The notes under the pieces were generated by a model. The model worked only from the letters and a program-made list of their open reading frames with translations, had not been told where the DNA came from and ran no database searches. A DNA stretch of 11,979 nucleotides from Pseudomonadota bacterium (GTDB lineage: Bacteria > Pseudomonadota > Alphaproteobacteria > Sphingomonadales > Sphingomonadaceae), in NCBI GenBank assembly GCA_023386135.1, contig JAEWKG010000245.1, positions 1-11,979 of the forward strand. The letters run 5' to 3'. The first letter of the stretch is position 1; the number at the start of each line of letters is the position of its first letter. The translations under genes were made by a program, and so were the position numbers. Below, piece after piece: positions 6,109-11,979 of the stretch.

Positions 6109-9100
6109 TCGGCCGGAAGGGTGGCGGGGCCGTGCCGGGGCGGGGTCACGAGGTTCTCATCGCCCGGCTTGTAGGTGAGGAAGCGCGTGCGCAGCCAAGG
6201 CCCAATGCGCTTCTCGAACCCATCGGCCAGGCTGAAGCCCGCAGGGATCAGCACCAGTGTCAGGATCGTCGACAGGATCAGTCCGCCGATCACCACGATG
6301 CCCATCGGCGCGCGCCATGCGCCGTCGCCCGACAGCGATAGCGCGGTCGGCACCATGCCCGCGGTCATCGCGACGGTGGTCATGACGATCGGCTGCGCGC
6401 GCTTGTGCCCGGCGTCGATGATCGCGGCCTTCTTGGGCACGCCCTGCGCCATCTCCTCGATCGCGAAGTCGATGAGGAGGATCGAGTTCTTGGCGACGAT
6501 CCCCAGCAGCATCAGCAGCCCGATGTAGACCGGCATCGAGATCCGTTCGCCGCTCATGGCCAGCGCCAGCACGCCGCCCAATGGCGCGAGCAGGAGCGAG
6601 GTCATGTTGACCAGCGGCGAGACGAACCGCTTGTAGAGCAGCACCAGCACCGCGAAGACGAGGAAGATGCCGCTGACCACGGCGATGCCGAAGTTGGTGA
6701 TCATCTCGGCTTGCCACTTATCCTGACCCACCGGCGCGTTCGAGACGCCCTGCGGCAGCTTCTGCATGATCGGCAGCTTGTGGATGGCCTGCATCACCGG
6801 GCCCTTGACCACGCCTTCGCCGAGGTCCGCGCCGACGAACACGCGGCGCGACTGGTTGTAGCGCTGGATCTGGGTCGGGCCGGCACCGAAGCGGATCTCG
6901 GCCACACGGCTCAGCGGCACCGAGCCGCCGGCGGTAGTCGGAACGGGCAGGTTCTCGATCGTCGACAGGTCCTGCCGCGATGAGCGCGGAAGCCTTACGC
7001 GGATCGGCACCTGGCGATCCGACAACGAGAACTTCGCCGCGTTCTGGTCGATTTCGCCCAAGGTGGCGATGCGGATGGTCTGGCTCAGCGCCGCGGTGGT
7101 GACGCCGAGCTGCGCCGCGAGGTCGAGCCGCGGGACGATCACCAGCTCCGGCCGCTGCAGGTCCGCCGCGATGCGCGGCGCGACCACGCCCTTGATGCCG
7201 CGCATCTGCTCGACCAGCGTCTGCGCGGTCTTCTCCAGCAGCTCGGAGTTGGAACCCGACAGCATGATCGAGATGTCGCGGCCAGAACCGCCGCCGCCAC
7301 CGCCGCCGTTCTGCGACTGGAAGCTCACACGCGCGTCGGCGATCTTCTGGAGCTCAGGGGCGAGACGGCGCTCGAAATCGACGCTCTTGGTCGCGCGCTC
7401 CTCAGGGTCCTTGAGCGCGGCGTAGAGCGTGGCGTTGCCTTCGCGCACGCTTTCCATCACCCGCTCGACCTCGGGCTGCCGCTCGACGATGGCCGTGACA
7501 CGGTCGGCAACCGCCGTGGTCTGCTCGAGCGTGGTGCCGGGGACCATTTCGATGGTGACGATGCTGGTATCCTGGTTCTCGTTCGGCTGGAACTGCTGCG
7601 GCAGCGTCGCGAGCATGCCGAAGGTCACAATCAGCGCGTAAACACCGAGCAGGAAGGCGAAGAACCGATGGTCCCGCATGCGCGCGCCGAAGCGATCGGC
7701 GAAGGTGCGGTACCAGTCGCCGAACGCGCCGAAGAGGCCGAACAGGAAGCGGCAGAACAGCCCCATGAGGTAGGCGAGGCCGAAAGCCACGAACGGGGCG
7801 ATCAGCACCGCGAGGATCGTCGGGATGATCTTGCCAAGGAGCATGACCGTAAGAACAGCGCCGCCGACTGCGGCCGCAATGACCAGCAGCACCGGCAGGA
7901 TCGCGATCACCCGGTACCACCACCTCGTCGGAACGCGCTCGATCTGGGCGCGCAGTTCCTGGCTGCGGGTGCCGTCGAGCGTCCAACGCAGGACGTTCAT
8001 GTAAACGTCCATCGCCCGGCCTTCGCCATGCTCGGCCTGGCCGTGGGCTTTCAGGAAATAGGCGGAGATCATCGGCGTGATGAGGCGCGCGACGGCGAGG
8101 CTCATCAGCACCGCGACCACCACCGTAAGGCCGAACGCCTTGAAGAACTGGCCCGACACGCCCGGCATCAGGCCGACCGGCAGGAACACCGCGACGATCG
8201 AGAACGTGGTCGCGACCACCGCGAGGCCGATCTCGTCGGCGGCGTCGATCGACGCCTGATAGGCCGATTTGCCCATGCGCATGTGGCGCACGATGTTCTC
8301 GATTTCGACGATGGCGTCGTCGACCAGCACCCCCGCGACCAGGCTCAGCGCAAGCAGCGAGAGGAAATTGAGGGTGAACCCGAGCAGGTCCATGAACCAG
8401 AAGGTCGGGATGGCCGACAGGGGGATCGCGATCGCGCTGATGATCGTCGCGCGCCAGTCGCGCAGGAACAGGAACACCACCACGATCGCCAGCACCGCGC
8501 CTTCCACCAGCGCTTCCATCGAGCTCGAGTACTGGCCCTTGGTGTAGGTCACCTGGGTGAATAGGCGGGTGAAGTGGACCTGCGGGTTGTCCTTCTGGAT
8601 CTGCTCCAGCTTCTTCATCGCCTCGTCGTAGACGGTGACGTCGGAAGCGCCGCGCGCCCGCTCGAAACCGAAGGTGACCACCTCGCGCCCGTGCAGCTTG
8701 GCGGTGCGGGTCTTTTCCGAATACCCGTCGGTGACGGTGGCGACATCGGACAGCTTGGCGGTCCGACCGCCCCCAAGGTTGATCCGCGTGTTGCCGAGTT
8801 CGTAGGCGCTCTTGGCATTGCCCAGCACACGGACAGACTGGCGCGAACCCCCGATCTCGGCCGAGCCGCCGGCGGCATCGGTGTTGGTGGTGCGTAGCGC
8901 CTGGTTGATCGCGCTTGCGGTGACCCCCAGCGACTGCATGCGCGCCGGATCGAGCACCACGCTGATCTCGCGGTCCACGCCGCCGGCGCGGCTAACCGTG
9001 GCCATGCCGTCGATCGACAGCAGTTCCTTCGACACGGTGTCGTCGATGAACCAGCTCAGTTGCTCGATCGTCATGTCGTCGGCGCTGACCGCGAAGTAGG

Positions 9101-9527
9101 CGATCGAGCCGCCGCCACCAGCCTCGACCTTGAACACGCGCGGCTCGAGGATACCGTCGGGCAGATCGCTGCGGGTCTGGTCGACGGCGTTCTTCACCTC
9201 GTTGACCGCTTCGTCGATGTCGGTGCCGATGGAGAACTGCACCATCGTCTGCGAATTGCCCTCGGCTGCGGTCGAGGAGATTTCCTCCACCCCGCTGATC
9301 GAGCGGGCCGCCGCCTCCACCTTCTGGGTGATCTGCGTCTCGATCTCGGTCGGCGCGGCGCCAGGCTGCGAGATGGAAACGATCACGGCCGGGAATTCGA
9401 CGTCCGGCATCTGGTTCACGTCCATGCGGATGAACGAGACGATGCCGGCGATACACAGGCCGATGAAAAACACGATCGGAATGACCGGGTTGCGGATCGA
9501 CCAGGCCGAGATGTTGCGGAAGTTCAT
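6105..9527 (-). CDS. RND efflux permease, HAE-1 (AcrB-like) family
   Basis: A 1140-residue inner-membrane proton-driven efflux permease that should export hydrophobic or amphiphilic compounds with the adaptor encoded just upstream. The N-terminus SIRNPVIPIVFFIGLCIAGI is a typical TM1. The proton-relay residues are present: D403-D404 in TM4 (LVDDAIVEIEN) and K1013 in TM10 (GIVAKNSILLID). Two large periplasmic loops follow TM1 and TM7. AcrB-type pumps are usually about 1030-1050 residues; the excess sits mainly between TM6 and TM7, where residues about 521-605 add an extra hydrophobic block. A run of seven glycines at 741-747 lies in the second periplasmic loop. The ATG at 9527 is chosen because AAGG at 9535-9538 precedes it by 7 nt and the protein then begins directly with the family N-terminus. 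The adaptor stop is 16 nt upstream. Substrate is not predictable. Confidence 0.96.
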   Translation of the reverse strand: MNFRNISAWSIRNPVIPIVFFIGLCIAGIVSFIRMDVNQMPDVEFPAVIVSISQPGAAPTEIETQITQKVEAAARSISGVEEISSTAAEGNSQTMVQFSIGTDIDEAVNEVKNAVDQTRSDLPDGILEPRVFKVEAGGGGSIAYFAVSADDMTIEQLSWFIDDTVSKELLSIDGMATVSRAGGVDREISVVLDPARMQSLGVTASAINQALRTTNTDAAGGSAEIGGSRQSVRVLGNAKSAYELGNTRINLGGGRTAKLSDVATVTDGYSEKTRTAKLHGREVVTFGFERARGASDVTVYDEAMKKLEQIQKDNPQVHFTRLFTQVTYTKGQYSSSMEALVEGAVLAIVVVFLFLRDWRATIISAIAIPLSAIPTFWFMDLLGFTLNFLSLLALSLVAGVLVDDAIVEIENIVRHMRMGKSAYQASIDAADEIGLAVVATTFSIVAVFLPVGLMPGVSGQFFKAFGLTVVVAVLMSLAVARLITPMISAYFLKAHGQAEHGEGRAMDVYMNVLRWTLDGTRSQELRAQIERVPTRWWYRVIAILPVLLVIAAAVGGAVLTVMLLGKIIPTILAVLIAPFVAFGLAYLMGLFCRFLFGLFGAFGDWYRTFADRFGARMRDHRFFAFLLGVYALIVTFGMLATLPQQFQPNENQDTSIVTIEMVPGTTLEQTTAVADRVTAIVERQPEVERVMESVREGNATLYAALKDPEERATKSVDFERRLAPELQKIADARVSFQSQNGGGGGGGSGRDISIMLSGSNSELLEKTAQTLVEQMRGIKGVVAPRIAADLQRPELVIVPRLDLAAQLGVTTAALSQTIRIATLGEIDQNAAKFSLSDRQVPIRVRLPRSSRQDLSTIENLPVPTTAGGSVPLSRVAEIRFGAGPTQIQRYNQSRRVFVGADLGEGVVKGPVMQAIHKLPIMQKLPQGVSNAPVGQDKWQAEMITNFGIAVVSGIFLVFAVLVLLYKRFVSPLVNMTSLLLAPLGGVLALAMSGERISMPVYIGLLMLLGIVAKNSILLIDFAIEEMAQGVPKKAAIIDAGHKRAQPIVMTTVAMTAGMVPTALSLSGDGAWRAPMGIVVIGGLILSTILTLVLIPAGFSLADGFEKRIGPWLRTRFLTYKPGDENLVTPPRHGPATLPAE
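7713..7967 (-). other. Extra hydrophobic insertion between TM6 and TM7 of the RND permease
   Basis: This segment encodes residues about 521-605 of the permease. In standard HAE-1 pumps, TM6 is followed by one amphipathic helix (pattern Y-x-x-x-L-x-W-x-L) and then TM7. Here that helix appears at about 507-519 (DVYMNVLRWTLDG). It is followed by two extra hydrophobic stretches, about 539-564 and 567-602, and then a second similar helix, WYRTFADRFGARMRDH at 605-620, directly before TM7. Because TM6 must end and TM7 begin on the cytoplasmic side, an even number of added membrane passes, most simply two, is expected. Confidence 0.75.
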
Positions 9528-9534
9528 GACGGTA

Positions 9535-9538
9535 CCTT
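9535..9538 (-). promoter_or_regulatory. Ribosome binding site of the RND permease
   Basis: On the minus strand AAGG (within GAAGGT) lies 7 nt before the ATG at 9527. It sets the permease start there instead of at upstream in-frame codons that would run back into the adaptor gene. Confidence 0.6.
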
Positions 9539-9543
9539 CGCGC

Positions 9544-10746
9544 CTACTTGGCGCGCTGCGGCTTGACCTTGTCGCCATCGGCGAGGAAGCCGCCGGCGCG
9601 CAGCACGACGCGCTCGGTGCCGGCGAGACCCTCGGTCACCGCGACCCCCTCGGCAGTCACGATACCGGTCTTGACCGCACGGCGGTGAGCCTTGTTGTCG
9701 CTCCCGACAACGTAAACGAAGCGGCCCTTGTCGTCCGACTGGATCGCGGATTCGGGCAACAGCGGCGCGACGATGGTGCCGCTGTTGAGCACCGCCGAGG
9801 CAAACCCGCCCGGGCGCAGGCCCGGCGCGTAGGCGAGCGCGATGCGCGCTTCGCCCTGGCGGCTGGTCTGGTCGATCGTCGGGCTGATCTGCCAGATGTG
9901 CCCGGTATAGCTCTTGTCGCTCGAGACGGGCGTGACGGTCGCGCTTTGTCCGACCGATACCTTGGCCAGGTCTTCCTCGCTGAGCTTGGCCGCCAGTTCC
10001 ATCTCGCCGCCCTGGGCGATGGTGAACAGCGGCGCGCCGCCCGCGCCGACCGTCTGCCCCGGCTCGACCGCACGAGTCAGGATCAGGCCCGACGACGGAG
10101 CGTAGATATTGAGCCGGGCGGTGCGCGCCTGCAGTTCGCCGAGCGTGGCGCGGGCGACGCTGACGCGGCTGCGCGCGGCGTCGCGGGTCGCGGTCAGGCG
10201 ATCGACGTCGGCCTTCGAGATGAACCCGCGATCGACCAGCTTGAGCGCGCGGTCGAGATTGGCCTGAGCCAGATTGAGGTCGGCCTGGGCAACGCCGATC
10301 TGGGCGCGCGCGCCCTCGATCTGCTGGACCTGCACCGAGCGGTCGATGGTGACCAGAACCTGGCCCTGGCGCACCCATTGGCCCTCGTCGACCGGGACCG
10401 AGACCACGCGGCCGCCTTCGCCCACCGAGCCCACCGGCAGCTCGCGCTTGGCGGTGAGCGTGCCGGTCGCCTGGATCGTACCCGCGATCGTCGTGCGGCC
10501 CGGCGTCACCACCGACACCAGCGGGACCTGGTCGGCGTCCGTGGAGGCAGCGAACGGGTCGTCATCGTCCTTCCCGCTCAACAGGAAGAACGCCGCGACC
10601 AGCGCAATGGCCGCGACCAGCGCGATGATGGCGTACTTGCGCCGCTTGGGGGATGCATCCTCGCCGGGCACGGCCGACAGATCGGCGTCGCCTTCGAGCG
10701 GATAGCGCTCCCCATCCTGCGCTTCGAGAGTGGTCTCGTAATTCAT
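9544..10746 (-). CDS. RND efflux periplasmic adaptor (membrane fusion protein, HlyD/AcrA type)
   Basis: A 400-residue periplasmic adaptor that should link the downstream permease to an outer-membrane channel. It has a cytoplasmic acidic tail of about 33 residues, a basic stop (KRRK at 34-37), and a single transmembrane anchor at about 38-57; there is no lipobox, so it is anchored by the helix, not a lipid. Then come a lipoyl half (about 105-136, with VDEGQWVRQGQVL), an alpha-hairpin (about 138-210), the second lipoyl half (211-245, IYAPSSGLI...PGQTVGAG), a beta-barrel domain (about 247-325) and a membrane-proximal domain to about 396. An aspartate run follows the anchor (60-63). The ATG at 10746 has AAGG 7 nt upstream at 10754-10757; the frame opens at a TTG at 10767 that I do not favour. 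It is the first gene of the four-gene unit. Confidence 0.94.
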   Translation of the reverse strand: MNYETTLEAQDGERYPLEGDADLSAVPGEDASPKRRKYAIIALVAAIALVAAFFLLSGKDDDDPFAASTDADQVPLVSVVTPGRTTIAGTIQATGTLTAKRELPVGSVGEGGRVVSVPVDEGQWVRQGQVLVTIDRSVQVQQIEGARAQIGVAQADLNLAQANLDRALKLVDRGFISKADVDRLTATRDAARSRVSVARATLGELQARTARLNIYAPSSGLILTRAVEPGQTVGAGGAPLFTIAQGGEMELAAKLSEEDLAKVSVGQSATVTPVSSDKSYTGHIWQISPTIDQTSRQGEARIALAYAPGLRPGGFASAVLNSGTIVAPLLPESAIQSDDKGRFVYVVGSDNKAHRRAVKTGIVTAEGVAVTEGLAGTERVVLRAGGFLADGDKVKPQRAK

Positions 10747-10755
10747 CCGATTGCC
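10747..10755. repeat. Inner arm of a 9-bp inverted repeat next to the adaptor start
   Basis: CCGATTGCC on the plus strand, the exact reverse complement of GGCAATCGG at 10843-10851. In the minus-strand mRNA this arm lies immediately before the AUG and includes two bases of the ribosome binding site. Confidence 0.5.
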
Positions 10756-10757
10756 TT
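10754..10757 (-). promoter_or_regulatory. Ribosome binding site of the efflux adaptor
   Basis: AAGG on the minus strand, 7 nt before the ATG at 10746. Its two G residues fall inside the inner arm of the inverted repeat that spans the leader, so its access may depend on RNA folding. Confidence 0.55.
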
Positions 10758-10842
10758 GGCCCCCCAACGGGCGGCATGTGTGTTACGCGCATAAAGCACC
10801 GCGCGCAAGAAGCAGCCGTTCATAGACGTGGCTTAGGATGAG

Positions 10843-10851
10843 GGCAATCGG
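10843..10851. repeat. Outer arm of the 9-bp inverted repeat
   Basis: GGCAATCGG on the plus strand, matching the arm at 10747-10755 perfectly, with 87 nt between the arms. Pairing in RNA would need a transcript that starts upstream of this arm. Confidence 0.5.
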
Positions 10852-10907
10852 CCCCTCGACCGGCGCGCGAGCACGCCCGACGAAGTGCGCCTTTTGAGTA
10901 ACGGCCG

Positions 10908-11978
10908 TCAGGCTTGCGGGCGGACCTTCCAGACGAGCCAGCCGTCGTGCGCCTTGGCCGGGACCGGTTCGAGCCAGGCCGGCGCATGGCCGGCGAGCAA
11001 CCGCGCGGCGAGCCCGCCGGGGGCGTCGTGCGCGTAGTTCTGCGGCTCGGGCACCGTCGAACACATGGCGACGTAATCGACCTTGTGCCCGGTGACGATC
11101 GCGTGCGCTTTCGCATCATCGCCGATGAAGGCGCGGATCACGGTGCCGAGCAGCGGCGCGCGGTGATGGCCAGTCGACAGCACCTGGTGGCGCGTATCCA
11201 GCAGGATCAGCGGACCGACGTCGACCGGCGCCAGCACCGTTCCGGCGGGCAGGGCGGCGAGGGTCCGCGGCGGGGTGCTGTTGCTGCATTCGCCCGGCGC
11301 GGGCGCGTGGCCGTTGCCGCCGCTGCTCTGCGCCTGACCGGGGACCGCGCTCACCAGCAGCAGCGCGGGGGCGGCGGGGACCAACGCGATCGCCATCCCG
11401 CCATAGACCATCGCCTTTTTCATCGGACGCTTGAGATAGCGCGCGCTGCGCAGCCATTCGCGCAGCTGCCAGCCCAACGGGATCGCCGCCAGCGCCCCCG
11501 CGACCGCGCCGGCGCGCGAGACCATGATGCTGATCGCGAACGCGGCAAGCAGCAGCAGGGTGTAGTCGATCCACCACAGGCGCAGCCAGCTCGTCGAACG
11601 GCCGGCGAGCTTGACGCACGCGCTGATGGCGATCGCCGGCGGCAGCACGGTCTGCAGCATCATCGGCACCCGCTGGTGCCAGATCGGCATGCCCTCATCG
11701 ATATTGTTCAGCCACATCGTGCGCACCAGCGGATCGACCGCCGAGAAGGCGCCGGTGGCGCACTGCGGCGCGCCCATCAGCAGGATGCCCACGCCGCCCG
11801 CCGCGGCAAGGCCGAGCATGGCGAATACGGCAGCGCGCGGTTGCGGCTCGAGCATGCCGCCGACGGTCACCGCGAACGCGGCCCAGGCGAAGATCGCGAT
11901 GTGCAGCGGCGTGATCGCGTCGCACGCGGCGATCGCGGTGCTGGTCCCGTGCGTCGCGAGATAAAGCACGGCCGATAC
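10908..11978 (-). CDS. Polytopic membrane protein with periplasmic C-terminal domain, probable GT-C type; 5' end outside window
   Basis: The C-terminal 356 residues of an integral membrane protein; the frame is open to the right edge, so the GTG at 11969 is probably not the start. Hydrophobic segments lie at about 25-43, 49-68, 105-124, 135-154 and 190-211 of the visible part. Between the second and third is a loop with APQCATGAFSAVDPLVR and WLNNIDEGMPIWHQ. After the last segment come a Gly/Ser/Pro-rich linker and a domain of about 125 residues with cysteines at 231 and 306 and the motif GPLILLDTRHQVLSTGHHR. Several membrane passes followed by a periplasmic C-terminal domain fit GT-C glycosyltransferase-like proteins, and I recall similar unnamed alphaproteobacterial proteins, but the catalytic N-terminal part is not in view. 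It could equally be an unrelated envelope protein. The TGA stop is 161 nt before the efflux adaptor gene. Confidence 0.7.
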   Translation of the reverse strand, partial: VSAVLYLATHGTSTAIAACDAITPLHIAIFAWAAFAVTVGGMLEPQPRAAVFAMLGLAAAGGVGILLMGAPQCATGAFSAVDPLVRTMWLNNIDEGMPIWHQRVPMMLQTVLPPAIAISACVKLAGRSTSWLRLWWIDYTLLLLAAFAISIMVSRAGAVAGALAAIPLGWQLREWLRSARYLKRPMKKAMVYGGMAIALVPAAPALLLVSAVPGQAQSSGGNGHAPAPGECSNSTPPRTLAALPAGTVLAPVDVGPLILLDTRHQVLSTGHHRAPLLGTVIRAFIGDDAKAHAIVTGHKVDYVAMCSTVPEPQNYAHDAPGGLAARLLAGHAPAWLEPVPAKAHDGWLVWKVRPQA

Positions 11979-11979
11979 C

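Larger units (their letters stand above)
10747..10907 (-). promoter_or_regulatory. Leader/promoter region of the efflux unit
   Basis: These 161 nt lie between the end of the membrane-protein gene and the adaptor start, both on the minus strand, and are the only sizeable gap that could hold a promoter for the efflux unit. Reading the minus strand, TTGCGC then 17 nt then TAACAC is a weak possible -35/-10 pair ending about 35 nt before the start codon; I would not rely on it. A 9-bp inverted repeat (10747-10755 with 10843-10851) spans most of the gap. No T-run terminator was seen after the upstream gene, so read-through into the efflux genes is possible. Confidence 0.4.

Noticed and set aside
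9130..10794. 554-codon open frame on the plus strand opposite the adaptor and pump N-terminus
   Set aside because: Antisense shadow of the adaptor and permease; its composition is low in hydrophobic residues and shows no family motif.
10860..10907. Possible terminator after the membrane-protein gene
   Set aside because: Only a weak GCAC/GTGC stem is visible on the minus strand and no T-run follows, so there is no support for intrinsic termination.

Overview
The window is GC-rich DNA, densely coding on both strands, and looks chromosomal. It most likely comes from an alphaproteobacterium of the order Sphingomonadales (Erythrobacter/Sphingomonas type). This rests on gene content and protein style: sucC directly ahead of etfBA, secreted TonB-C-terminal-like proteins, and a typical sphingomonad-style RND pump. 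It is inference, since no rRNA or other marker is present. No tRNA, rRNA, CRISPR, insertion sequence or phage gene was seen.

Left part, plus strand (2-2195): the 3' end of sucC (succinyl-CoA synthetase beta), then etfB and etfA, the electron-transfer flavoprotein that carries electrons from acyl-CoA dehydrogenases to the quinone pool. The 64-nt sucC-etfB gap holds an imperfect palindrome with ACG/CGT cores that resembles LiuR-type (MerR family) operators, which would tie etfBA to branched-chain amino acid and fatty acid breakdown.

Middle, plus strand (2239-4286): two adjacent, diverged paralogous genes for exported proteins of unknown function. Both have a signal peptide, an N-terminal domain opening with a W-x-V-D-(F/Y) motif, a TonB-C-terminal-like fold at the end, and four cysteines in equivalent places. 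Neither has a TonB membrane anchor, so an 'energy transducer TonB' label would mislead. This pair is the least-described part of the window.

Right part, minus strand (read from 10746 down to 4283): a compact four-gene unit consisting of an RND periplasmic adaptor, a large HAE-1-type RND efflux permease, a DUF445 membrane protein and a GNAT acetyltransferase. The last two junctions are 4-nt GTGA overlaps, so translation is probably coupled. The permease carries an extra hydrophobic block of about 85 residues between TM6 and TM7, flanked by two similar amphipathic helices. No outer-membrane channel or regulator gene is in the window. The unit ends tail-to-tail with the second TonB-C-like gene, their stop codons overlapping.

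Far right, minus strand (10908-11978): the C-terminal 356 residues of a polytopic membrane protein with a periplasmic C-terminal domain, probably of GT-C glycosyltransferase type. Its 5' end lies outside the window. The 161 nt between it and the adaptor gene contain a long-range inverted repeat whose inner arm touches the adaptor start codon.
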